Assembly (NCBI RefSeq): GCF_016772315.1
Contig: NZ_CP053482.1
Span: 1,364,001-1,428,000 of the forward strand
Length of the DNA stretch: 64,000 nucleotides
Origin: Thiothrix subterranea
Lineage (GTDB): Bacteria; Pseudomonadota; Gammaproteobacteria; Thiotrichales; Thiotrichaceae
Direction of reading: 5' to 3'
Made by a program: the position numbers and the translations under genes. The notes below the pieces were generated by a model. That model did not search any database and had not been told where the DNA came from. It saw nothing but the letters and a program-made list of their open reading frames with translations. Below, piece by piece: positions 51,831 to 60,343 of the stretch (the first letter of the stretch is position 1; the number at the start of each line of letters is the position of its first letter).

Positions 51831-54506
51831 ATGAAAAAATCGATCAGACAAGCAGTTTCAAGGGGGTTAGCATTGCTGGTATTGCTACCGGCTGCGCATA
51901 CAGCATTTGCAGTCGATCCAATAGAGAACAAGGGCGGGGTCGAATACCGCGTTGCTTGGGATTCCGTGGACAGTCGCTACCGTGTGTACGTGCGCCCTAC
52001 TTCGACACCGGATAAAGACTTAAGCATGACGGCGCAAGTAACATTGCGGGTTCCACACGCGACAGGCGACCAAAAATTCACAGTATCGGACATTAAAACC
52101 AAGGCAGGCACTAACTGGTCACTCAGTTCGGAAGTCTATAGCCCCGCAGAAGACAAAGCCATTGATTACCTCTCATTCAATTTCACCCCCATTGATGTGC
52201 GAGCTTTCGCCTTCAAATCCGGGGTAGAGCAAGAAGCGTTTAGCTTCAAAAATACCGGGCCTTGCTTGGGCAGTGTGGCGTTGATGAACAACAGCACCGA
52301 CCCTTTCAACCAACCACCGGATGCACCGGACAATTCTGCTGGCACTAACCCCGGCAATCAATTTGCCAATGCCGGTTGGGGTGCTACCGATGACAACGAC
52401 TATTTAGGCAACTATGGCATCGCCGCTAACTGCGCCGATGTCGTCATACCCACCAATAACGCCCCCAGCCCCGTTGTCGATACCGTCACCACCACCGCAA
52501 ACACTCCCGTTACGGTTGCTGTACTCGCCAATGATAACGATGCCGACGGTGATACTTTAAGCATTGTTGAGTTCACACAGAGTGCCAATGGCACGGTAGT
52601 CATGGAAGGCGACAAGCTGGTGTACACCCCTAAAGCAGACTTTAACGGCACGGATACCTTTAGCTACACCGTTTCTGATGGCACAGACACCGCTACTAGC
52701 ACTGTCACCGTGACCGTCAAAACATCGTCTACACCTGCATTGGTAGCGAACACGGACGCTTTCACGATTGATACGGCTAACAGCAGCAGTTCACTGAACG
52801 TCTTAGCAAACGATGATATTCCAGACGCTCAAGCCTTCACCTTACAAATTGTCACGATGCCAAGCCACGGCAGCGCCATCGTTAAAGACAATAAAATCAT
52901 TTACACGCAAACCACGGGTTACACCGGTCAAGATGCGCTGACATACAGCATTACGGATACCAACGGCAACAGCGCAGAAGCCACTGTCAATTTAACGGTA
53001 AAATCCTTAGTGACGAATACCGCACCCGTGGCGAATAATGATCAAGCGGCAACCACCGCCAGCAGTTCGGTTATCGTGGATGTACTCGCCAATGACAACG
53101 ATGCCGAAGGCAACACGTTAAGCATTACCGCGTTCACGCAAGGAACAAATGGCACAGTAGCCCTGCAAGACGGCAAACCGATGTACACGCCTAATGCTGG
53201 CTTTAGCGGCACCGATAGCTTCAGTTATACCGTCAGTGACGGCAAAGACACTGACACGGCTACGGTAACAGTCAGCGTAGCGGCGGTAACACCCGTGCTG
53301 GAAGCCAAGACCGACACCTTCACCATTGACCCGACCAACCCCAGCAACGAACTAGACGTGCTGGCAAATGATAAGATTCCTGCCGGTGAAACCGTCACGC
53401 TGGCAATCGTGACGCAGCCAGCGCATGGCACCGCCTCGATTCGCAACAATAAGCTTATTTACACACCAACCGCCGGTTACAACGGTCAGGATACGTTGCG
53501 CTACCGAATTACGGATGCCGGTGGCAACACCACCGAAGCCAGCATTACCTTGACGGTAAAATCCTCCGGCACTGGCAATACGTGTGGCACTGCCCCTGAA
53601 AATCCACAAGCCGACCGTGCTTATTACCGCGTCGCTTGGGACAATGGCACACAGCGCTACCGCGTTTACATGTACACGGGCAACGTCCCCTCGCCGAATG
53701 CGCTGACCAGTGCACAGGTTACGCTGAAAGTCCCGCACGTTAGTGAAGACACTTTTGAAGTCACTGACCTAGAATCCGCTTTCAGTGGCTTAATGTGGAA
53801 CAACAATTCCAATGTCTTCGCCCCCAGTGAAGACACGAGTGCCGATTATTTGTCATTCACTCCGGCGATCAGCAATTCCAAAGCGATGCAATGGCAAGCC
53901 GGGCAAGAAATTGAAGTGTTCAGTTTTGCCAACGCTGGGGCATGTTCGGGAGCGGTGACGTTGTTGGACAATTCCACCGACCCATTCAATCAACCGCCTG
54001 AATCCCCCGACAATTCCGTCGGCACCAACCCTGGTAACAGCATTGTTAACTTGGGCTGGGGTTCCAACGCTGATGATCATTACGCTGGCAACTACGGCTG
54101 CCCCGCAGTTTGTACGACAGATACGCCGCCTACAGACAGTGATGGTGACGGCCTGAGCGACGCGGAAGAAGCCATTCTGAAAACCGACTCTAACAACGCG
54201 GACAGCGATGCGGATGGCATACCAGACAAGCAAGAAATCGGCAGCGACATTGGCAAACCACGCGATATGGATTTTGACGGCATCATTGATGCTTTGGATA
54301 AAGACGACGACGGCGATGGTATACCCACCAAAGATGAACGCGGGGATGCCAATAACAATACCATACCCGACTACTTGGAAAAGCCTGACGTTATCCCTGC
54401 ACAGCAATCCGTTGCTGTCCCAACCCTAACGGAGTGGGGACAATTATTACTAACGCTCCTATTGGGTGCTGTTGCGGTGCGTCGATACAACAAAGTAATC
54501 AAGTAA
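51831..54506 (+). CDS. Secreted protein with two NPGNQF/GWG modules, four cadherin/VCBS-like domains, TSP3 and IPTL-CTERM-type sorting signal
   Basis: 891 residues, signal peptide ending near AFAVD. Module copy 1 (about 35-203) is followed by four roughly 90-residue domains with VLANDNDADGDTLSI and FSYTVSDG motifs (about 208-580), module copy 2 (about 590-760), a short TSP3 run (about 765-850) and a C-terminal VPTLTEWGQ, hydrophobic helix and RRYNK tail. That tail matches the IPTL-CTERM pattern handled by exosortase-type enzymes, none of which is encoded here. It is the only gene of the family lacking the shared C-terminal module. Confidence 0.82.
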   Translation: MKKSIRQAVSRGLALLVLLPAAHTAFAVDPIENKGGVEYRVAWDSVDSRYRVYVRPTSTPDKDLSMTAQVTLRVPHATGDQKFTVSDIKTKAGTNWSLSSEVYSPAEDKAIDYLSFNFTPIDVRAFAFKSGVEQEAFSFKNTGPCLGSVALMNNSTDPFNQPPDAPDNSAGTNPGNQFANAGWGATDDNDYLGNYGIAANCADVVIPTNNAPSPVVDTVTTTANTPVTVAVLANDNDADGDTLSIVEFTQSANGTVVMEGDKLVYTPKADFNGTDTFSYTVSDGTDTATSTVTVTVKTSSTPALVANTDAFTIDTANSSSSLNVLANDDIPDAQAFTLQIVTMPSHGSAIVKDNKIIYTQTTGYTGQDALTYSITDTNGNSAEATVNLTVKSLVTNTAPVANNDQAATTASSSVIVDVLANDNDAEGNTLSITAFTQGTNGTVALQDGKPMYTPNAGFSGTDSFSYTVSDGKDTDTATVTVSVAAVTPVLEAKTDTFTIDPTNPSNELDVLANDKIPAGETVTLAIVTQPAHGTASIRNNKLIYTPTAGYNGQDTLRYRITDAGGNTTEASITLTVKSSGTGNTCGTAPENPQADRAYYRVAWDNGTQRYRVYMYTGNVPSPNALTSAQVTLKVPHVSEDTFEVTDLESAFSGLMWNNNSNVFAPSEDTSADYLSFTPAISNSKAMQWQAGQEIEVFSFANAGACSGAVTLLDNSTDPFNQPPESPDNSVGTNPGNSIVNLGWGSNADDHYAGNYGCPAVCTTDTPPTDSDGDGLSDAEEAILKTDSNNADSDADGIPDKQEIGSDIGKPRDMDFDGIIDALDKDDDGDGIPTKDERGDANNNTIPDYLEKPDVIPAQQSVAVPTLTEWGQLLLTLLLGAVAVRRYNKVIK

Positions 54507-54841
54507 CTAACCTCATAGAAATAAAGTATTAAGTAACAATTGGTGCTGTCATGTTGATATAAGTCAATATGACAGCCAACCATTTGTCGTACAAATACAA
54601 CTTGCACAAAAAAACATATCAGCATAGCCTTATGTTCTTTTGATAAATTAGAAATAGCTTAGCGAGCATCTTAAAAGATAAGGTCATCAATTTGCTTAAA
54701 ATAGCCAATAGGAAAATTCAACCGGCAATTTTTACAAATGCTGTCTATTATAGGGGTTAACCCTAAGACCACATAACCAAAGTGATAGTTGAATAGTGGC
54801 TTATCGTAGAGTGTGTTAAGTATTTAAGTTGAGGGTTCAAC
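54507..54841. other. 335-base intergenic region
   Basis: AT-rich and without a credible ORF. It holds a long hairpin (54545-54576), an FNR/CRP-type half-site pair inside it (TTGAT-N4-GTCAA, 54554-54567) and a perfect GGGTTAACCC palindrome (54754-54763), about 80 bases ahead of the thioredoxin gene. A well-spaced -35/-10 pair was not found. Confidence 0.5.
54545..54576. terminator. Long hairpin after the IPTL-CTERM gene
   Basis: A 13-bp stem (54545-54557 with 54564-54576, one G-U pair) with a TATAAG loop, 38 bases past the stop. No clear U-tract. It could also be a protein-binding site because TTGAT...GTCAA lies within it. Confidence 0.5.
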
Positions 54842-55375
54842 ATGAAACGGATTAAGCGGGCGCTTGCCCTTGTTGCGTTGTTTTTAGTATCTGCCACGGC
54901 AGTCGCGTCTGAAACACAAAAAGTACAAAATTTCAGCTTTAAAGATATTGATGGCAAAGCTCACCAATTTTCCGAGTACAGAGGCAAATGGGTGATCGTG
55001 AACTACTGGGCAACCTTTTGTGGCCCGTGTGTTGCCGAAATCCCCGCTCTGAATAGCGTTGCCAAACGTTTCAAAGACAATGCCGTGGTATTAGGCATGG
55101 AAGCGGGGGAAACCCCAACCGATGAACTCAAACAGTTCATGGCTCAGAAAAAGATCGCCTACCCCGTCATTCCCACCCAAGACAGCACCATGTTTGCGTT
55201 AGGTTTAGTCTATGGTGTGCCGACCACGTTTGTCGTCAATCCACAAGGTGAAATCGTCGATACCCACATGGGCGCGATTACTTCCGCTATGTTACAAAAT
55301 TATTTACGCGCCGATAGCAACAACCCAACCACCATCGCGGGTGACAAAGAAGATTGCGTCAGTGGTTTCTGCTAA
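54842..55375 (+). CDS. Periplasmic TlpA/ResA-like thioredoxin
   Basis: 177 residues with a signal peptide (cleavage near AVASE). The thioredoxin fold has NYWATFCGPCVAEIPAL (CGPC active site) and YGVPTTFVVNPQGEI with cis-proline. The mature protein ends DCVSGFC, an extra cysteine pair not typical of the family that may be a second redox site or a disulfide. Probably reduces periplasmic disulfides, perhaps in cytochrome c maturation. Followed by a strong terminator. Confidence 0.88.
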   Translation: MKRIKRALALVALFLVSATAVASETQKVQNFSFKDIDGKAHQFSEYRGKWVIVNYWATFCGPCVAEIPALNSVAKRFKDNAVVLGMEAGETPTDELKQFMAQKKIAYPVIPTQDSTMFALGLVYGVPTTFVVNPQGEIVDTHMGAITSAMLQNYLRADSNNPTTIAGDKEDCVSGFC

Positions 55376-55405
55376 GCAAAACGCTGTATTTCTTCAATAG
55401 AAATT

Positions 55406-55434
55406 AAAAAGCCCGCGATGATTGCGGGCTTTTT
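55406..55434. terminator. Strong bidirectional terminator
   Basis: AAAAAGCCCGC, 7-base loop, GCGGGCTTTTT. It lies between the convergent thioredoxin and LysM-protein genes. Confidence 0.92.
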
Positions 55435-55450
55435 GCTGTCAGCCGTCAGC

Positions 55451-56116
55451 TTATTTAAGCCGTAAACGCTGCCCCGGCGTGATGGGGTAATTGGGGGCTT
55501 CCAAATTATTCAGACGAATAATGTCCTTCCAATACGCGCCAGTCGTGCGCATAACCTGAAACACGGTATCGCCTTTCTGCACAACGTATTCACTGCTATT
55601 AGGATTAAACGTGGTTGGTGCAGAAGTGGGGGCAGAAGTCGGTGTAGGCGAACGGTAAGTACTGGCAGGCGCTGTCGATGTTTTAGGCGCAGTATACTCA
55701 TAATAGCTACTGCTGCTGCTGCCAGTGTTACTGCCGCTGATACTGTAATCGACATAAGGCGTGGTCGCCGGAGCGGTGTAGCCGTAGTTGATCGCAGGTT
55801 GCTGCGGAATGGGCGTAGTCACCGGAGCTGTATAACCGTAGTTATAGTTTGGCGTGGTGGTCGCAGCACCGCCGCTACCGGCAACACAACCGTCACCGTG
55901 ATGGTGCGCCAAACCTTCCGCCGGTAATGCATGGGAATGGGTACGCCCACAATGCGTATGCGTGACCGCGTTACGGTTTACCGCACCGCGATTGGTGGTT
56001 GTGTTCGTGCCATAGTTGTTATAGCCCGTGCCGGTATAATACGGGTTAGGCGCACAGGCTGCTGCCGTTAGTGCCAGCAAAGAAGTAGCGGCTGCCACTC
56101 TGATTTTTCTATCCAT
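55451..56116 (-). CDS. LysM-domain lipoprotein in the nlpD position
   Basis: 221 residues. Lipobox TAAAC gives a lipoprotein. A His/Cys-rich stretch (THCGRTHSHALPAEGLAHHHGDGC) comes early, then low-complexity Tyr/Ser/Thr/Pro sequence, and a C-terminal LysM domain (about 175-221: YVVQKGDTVFQVMRTTG ... ITPGQRLRLK) that binds peptidoglycan. It sits downstream of surE-pcm where NlpD is normally encoded, but has no M23 peptidase-like domain. It may be a shortened NlpD or an unrelated replacement. Confidence 0.85.
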   Translation of the reverse strand: MDRKIRVAAATSLLALTAAACAPNPYYTGTGYNNYGTNTTTNRGAVNRNAVTHTHCGRTHSHALPAEGLAHHHGDGCVAGSGGAATTTPNYNYGYTAPVTTPIPQQPAINYGYTAPATTPYVDYSISGSNTGSSSSSYYEYTAPKTSTAPASTYRSPTPTSAPTSAPTTFNPNSSEYVVQKGDTVFQVMRTTGAYWKDIIRLNNLEAPNYPITPGQRLRLK

Positions 56117-56253
56117 GATTCTTACACCTTAATGTTATTGGGGTTCAGGAATGTGAAGACACTCACATAATTCTTGAATAACTTTGGAATATATACCAAA
56201 TTTAGGAAAAAACGTCGCCATATTAAGGCAACGTTCGTATTTATTGCCGGATT

Positions 56254-56922
56254 TTACTTGATCATGGGTACAAACTGTACCGCTTCGTGCGCCACCGTTG
56301 CATAAGTGTCCTGATGCGTGCGTGTAATCACTTGTAGCCGTTGCGAACCACCCTGCTTACCCACCGGTATGATCAACTTAGCGCCAATCGCGAGTTGTTC
56401 CAGCAAAGCGGGAGGAACCGTTTCCGGCGCTGCCGTTGCAATAATGGCATCAAACGGCGCCTCACTTGCCACACCCCAACTGCCATCACTCAGGTAAGTG
56501 CGGATATTATCGTAGCCCAATGCCGCCAGCATTTCACGAGTCGCGCGATGCAATGGCTCAATGCGTTCCACCGTGAATACCGTTTCAACCAGTGACGCCA
56601 GCACCGCCGCCTGATAACCCGAACCGGTTCCCACTTCCAACACTTTGCGGGGTGGATTTTCACCCGCTAACAGCAATTCGGTCATTCGCGCCACGATGTA
56701 AGGCTGGGAAATGGTTTGCCCATGCCCGATGGGTAACGCGGTATCTTCATACGCACGACTGGCGAGAGCCTCATCCACCAACAAATGGCGCGGGGTTTTG
56801 CTGATGACCGCTAACACCGCTTCATTGCAAATGCCATTTTCGCGCAAACGCGCCACCAAACGGTTACGGGTACGCTGCGAGGTCATGCCGATGCCTTGCA
56901 CATCCAGTTTACGCGGCAACAT
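56254..56922 (-). CDS. pcm: Protein-L-isoaspartate O-methyltransferase
   Basis: 222 residues from MLPRKLDVQG, supported by TTGGAG 7-8 bases upstream; the start overlaps the surE end by 14 bases. Family motifs: TPRHLLVDEALASRAYEDTALPI, GQTISQPYIVARM, VLEVGTGSGYQAAVLA (SAM-binding) and DAIIATAAPETVP. It repairs isoaspartyl residues. Slightly longer at the N-terminus than E. coli Pcm (208). Confidence 0.95.
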   Translation of the reverse strand: MLPRKLDVQGIGMTSQRTRNRLVARLRENGICNEAVLAVISKTPRHLLVDEALASRAYEDTALPIGHGQTISQPYIVARMTELLLAGENPPRKVLEVGTGSGYQAAVLASLVETVFTVERIEPLHRATREMLAALGYDNIRTYLSDGSWGVASEAPFDAIIATAAPETVPPALLEQLAIGAKLIIPVGKQGGSQRLQVITRTHQDTYATVAHEAVQFVPMIK

Positions 56923-57673
56923 GGCAAGTCTCCAACCAACGCGCGGTGGCTGCCAAGGCACTGTGGCGCGTCAAATCTGCATGAAGCGGGGTAATCGACA
57001 CGTAACCGGCTTGCACCGCGTGAAAATCCGTACCCTCACCCGCATCGGCGGCATCCCCCGGCGGGCCTATCCAGAAAATATCGCGTCCGCGTGGATCGTG
57101 CGCCCGAATCACCGGCTCAGAACGGTGACGATTGCCCAAGCGTGTCACACAAAAGCCACGAATTTGCTCCCACGGCACATCCGGCACATTGATATTGAGG
57201 ATCATCTGGCTGCTATCGGGGTAAGCTCGCACCTGCGGCAATAACTGCAACACCACTTTTGCCGCCGTATCGAAATGCGACACCGCCCCACGCCCCACGG
57301 CTGCCAACGACACCGCCAATGCCGGATACCCTAGAAAGCGCCCTTCCATCGCCGCCGCCACCGTACCGGAATACAGCACATCATCCCCCATATTAGCCCC
57401 GGCGTTGATACCGGAAATCACCATATCGGGGTCATGCGCGTATAATCCTAGGCCAAGATGAACGCAATCGGTCGGTGTGCCATTCACGCTGTAAACGTGT
57501 GCCGCGTGTTGCGTCAAGCGTAAGGGATTGCGCAAGGTCAGCGAATTACTCGCCCCGCTACAATCCTGATCGGGCGCAACTGTGATAACATCACCAACCG
57601 TTATTAGTGCCTCACGCAAACGGTTAATACCGGGCGCGTTAACGCCATCATCGTTACTGAGCAGTATATTCAT
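56909..57673 (-). CDS. surE: 5'/3'-nucleotidase SurE
   Basis: 254 residues from MNILLSNDDGVNAPG, the universal SurE start with the metal-binding DD. GAS-NSLTLRNPL, GTPTDCVHLGL and VISGINAGANMGDD follow, as in the family. Survival protein that dephosphorylates nucleotides. Its start ATG shares the palindrome CATG (57671-57674) with the start of the divergent smrA-like gene. Continues into pcm with a 14-base overlap. Confidence 0.96.
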   Translation of the reverse strand: MNILLSNDDGVNAPGINRLREALITVGDVITVAPDQDCSGASNSLTLRNPLRLTQHAAHVYSVNGTPTDCVHLGLGLYAHDPDMVISGINAGANMGDDVLYSGTVAAAMEGRFLGYPALAVSLAAVGRGAVSHFDTAAKVVLQLLPQVRAYPDSSQMILNINVPDVPWEQIRGFCVTRLGNRHRSEPVIRAHDPRGRDIFWIGPPGDAADAGEGTDFHAVQAGYVSITPLHADLTRHSALAATARWLETCHVAA

Positions 57674-58196
57674 GAGTACTGAAGAGTTTTCCTTGTTTCG
57701 AGAATCCATGCACGATGTGAAACCGTTACGGGTCAAGCATCATGCCCTACATCATAGCGCAAAACCGCCCGCCATACCCATGAAGACCTTGGAAGACGAA
57801 CGCCAAGTGCTGCGCGATATGCTCTCGGATGCTTACGATCCGGTTGAAATTCAACCCGGTGATATGCTCAGTTATTACCTGCCGGGGCTGCAAAACCGCA
57901 TTGTGCGCAAATTGCGTTCCGGGCATTACCGCATTGCCAGTGAACTCGATTTACACGGCCTTAGCGCTCGCGATGCCAAGTTGCAATTGCTGAAATTCCT
58001 GCACGATGCACACCCCGGTCATGGCGAATGTGTACGTATTATTCACGGCAAAGGCAACCGTTCCACCTACAAAGGCCCGGTGATCAAAACCAAGATCAAT
58101 AACTGGCTACGCCAACACGAACGCATTCTCGCGTTTCATTCCGCCCGTCCGGTTGATGGCGGAACGGGCGCAATTTATGTGTTATTACGTCGCTAA
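57672..58196 (+). CDS. smrA: Smr-domain protein (SmrA-type putative endonuclease)
   Basis: 174 residues. The N-terminus FSLFRESMHDVKPL fits the SmrA type, so ATG 57672 is preferred over any upstream extension through surE. The Smr domain has ELDLHGLSARDAKLQLLKFL and VRIIHGKGNRS...GPVIKTKINNWL. Smr domains act as nicking endonucleases on DNA or RNA. It is divergent from surE with overlapping start codons. Confidence 0.9.
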   Translation: MSTEEFSLFRESMHDVKPLRVKHHALHHSAKPPAIPMKTLEDERQVLRDMLSDAYDPVEIQPGDMLSYYLPGLQNRIVRKLRSGHYRIASELDLHGLSARDAKLQLLKFLHDAHPGHGECVRIIHGKGNRSTYKGPVIKTKINNWLRQHERILAFHSARPVDGGTGAIYVLLRR

Positions 58197-58261
58197 ACCG
58201 GTGCGAATGGTTTATGATTGTGCTCAAATTACGGGCATATAAATAACGGCGATGATCTACA

Positions 58262-60343
58262 ATGAAATATTTATGGGCAATATTGTCACTGTTGGTGACA
58301 AGCAACGTGGATGCTGCATCCCCTTTGTGGCAAGACATTCAAGCACGCAGTGCAAACCAACCCACTGAATCTGGCTTACAGCACTACCGTTTACTGCATT
58401 TGGATGAAACCCAACTGTTCGCACAACTGGCGCAAACCGGCAGTGCCAACAGCGATAATGCCCAAGCACGCAGCGCCTTGCCCAGCATTGACCTGCCCTT
58501 GCCGGATGGCGGTTTCGCCAACGTAACCGTCACGCCGACGGCAGTACTCGCCCCCGACATCGCCGCCACGCACCCCGATATTGGCACATGGAAAGTCTTC
58601 GGCACTGACGGCAAAGTGATTAGCGGTGTATTGGATTTCACTCCCGCAGGCTTGCACGCCATGCTCGATATGGCGAATGGCGACACGCTGTTCATTGACC
58701 CGCAAGTTGACGGTGCAACACGCCAATACCTGAGTTTTCGTAAAAGCGCCAATCTGGAAGCGTTCCGGCGCGGCGACTGGTCATGCACCACGCACCAACA
58801 ACCCGGCACACCGAGTTTTTCCAGTGCCGTCCGTGCCAATACCGCTGCCCGTAGCGTCGCAGCCAAAGCGGGGGAAACCTTGCATACCTATCGCATTGCA
58901 ATCGCAGCCACGGCGGAATACACCAGCTTTCACGGCGGACAAAATGCCGCATTTAGCGCCATTGTCACCACCGTCAATCGTCTTAATCAGATTTACGAAC
59001 GCGATTTGTCGACACGCCTGACCTTGGTCAGCGGCACGAATATGATTTACACCAATGCGGGTACTGATCCGTACACCAACAACGATCCCCTCAAAATGTT
59101 GTCAGAAAACACCCTTGCACTGGATAGAACCTTGGGCAATGCCAGCTACGATATTGGGCATGTACTTGCCACCAATGGCGGAGGTTTGGCGAGTGTGGCA
59201 ACCGTTTGCGGGCAATACAAAGCTGAAGGTGTAACCGGCTTAGCCGAACCCAAGGGCGATTCTTTTATCGTGGATTATGTCTCGCATGAAATCGGGCATC
59301 AGTTGGGTGCATCCCACACCTTCAACGGCTTACGCGGCTCGTGCTCTGGTAACAACCGTGAACCTGCAACGGCTTACGAACCGGGTAGCGGCAGCACCAT
59401 TATGGCTTACACCGGTTTATGCAATGGCGACAATCTGCAAGTCGACAGCGACGCCATGATGCATTCCGCATCGATCCAACAAATTCAAGACTACCTCCAC
59501 GATAGCCGCAGTGAAGGGGCAAGTTGTGCCATTAAAACCAGCCTGAGCAATCGCACCCCCAGCGTGGAGGCAGGCAGCGAGTACACCATTCCAGCCGCTA
59601 CTCCTTTTATTTTAAACGGTTCAGGCACGGATGCTGATGGCAATACCTTGAGCTATTCGTGGGAACAAGTGGATGCAGGAACGGGAGCGTTCGTGAATGT
59701 TGATCTGGGGGACAATGCCCTGATTCGTGCACATCTGCCCACTGGTTTGCCGGAGCGCACCATTCCGCAAATGTCCGACTTGGTGGGGCGCGTGCAGTCA
59801 GCGGGTGAGGTATTGCCTGTTACTTCACGCTACCTCAATTTCCGCCTGTTAGCACGGGACTCGCGGGGTGGTATTGGCTATGACGATACACGCATCCGCG
59901 TGCAAAACACCGGCAGCGCGTTTGCGATTACCGAACCGTCTAGCACCAATCTGAGCAGAAACAGCCTGCAAAACGTCGCGTGGAATGTCGCCAATACCAA
60001 CCAAGCGCCGATCAATTGCAGCGCCGTCGATATTGCGGTAAGCGCTGACAATGGCAAGACGTTCACCACACTTCTCAGCAATACTCAAAATGACGGCAAT
60101 GCCGTCGTGACATTACCGGCGACTTTGGGTAATACCACCTACCTGCGGGTCAAATGCAGCAATAACATTTTCTTTGCATTATCTGCCACGAATCCGGCGC
60201 AAGCACGTACCAGCAATGACACCAGCAGCGCACTTAACGTGAACACGAATGTGCTGAGCGGTGGCGGCGGTTCGATGCCTTATGCGGGGCTGTTACTGCT
60301 GGGTTTGTATGGATTGTTACGTTCACGTAAAGGAACACGCTGA
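58262..60343 (+). CDS. Secreted reprolysin-like metalloprotease with GlyGly-CTERM-like sorting tail
   Basis: 693 residues with a signal peptide (cleavage near VDAAS). A propeptide region (to about 195) precedes the metalloprotease domain. Its zinc motif is HEIGHQLGASH (His342, Glu343), later followed by STIMAYTGLC, which supplies the Met-turn of metzincins. An Ig-like or PKD-like domain starts near residue 435 (TPSVEAGSEYTIP). The C-terminus is SGGGGSMPYAGLLLLGLYGLLRSRKGTR-like in form: Gly-rich segment, hydrophobic helix, basic end, as in GlyGly-CTERM proteins processed by rhombosortase and exported by type II secretion. Similar enzymes are annotated as M12B/M72-like. Confidence 0.85.
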   Translation: MKYLWAILSLLVTSNVDAASPLWQDIQARSANQPTESGLQHYRLLHLDETQLFAQLAQTGSANSDNAQARSALPSIDLPLPDGGFANVTVTPTAVLAPDIAATHPDIGTWKVFGTDGKVISGVLDFTPAGLHAMLDMANGDTLFIDPQVDGATRQYLSFRKSANLEAFRRGDWSCTTHQQPGTPSFSSAVRANTAARSVAAKAGETLHTYRIAIAATAEYTSFHGGQNAAFSAIVTTVNRLNQIYERDLSTRLTLVSGTNMIYTNAGTDPYTNNDPLKMLSENTLALDRTLGNASYDIGHVLATNGGGLASVATVCGQYKAEGVTGLAEPKGDSFIVDYVSHEIGHQLGASHTFNGLRGSCSGNNREPATAYEPGSGSTIMAYTGLCNGDNLQVDSDAMMHSASIQQIQDYLHDSRSEGASCAIKTSLSNRTPSVEAGSEYTIPAATPFILNGSGTDADGNTLSYSWEQVDAGTGAFVNVDLGDNALIRAHLPTGLPERTIPQMSDLVGRVQSAGEVLPVTSRYLNFRLLARDSRGGIGYDDTRIRVQNTGSAFAITEPSSTNLSRNSLQNVAWNVANTNQAPINCSAVDIAVSADNGKTFTTLLSNTQNDGNAVVTLPATLGNTTYLRVKCSNNIFFALSATNPAQARTSNDTSSALNVNTNVLSGGGGSMPYAGLLLLGLYGLLRSRKGTR

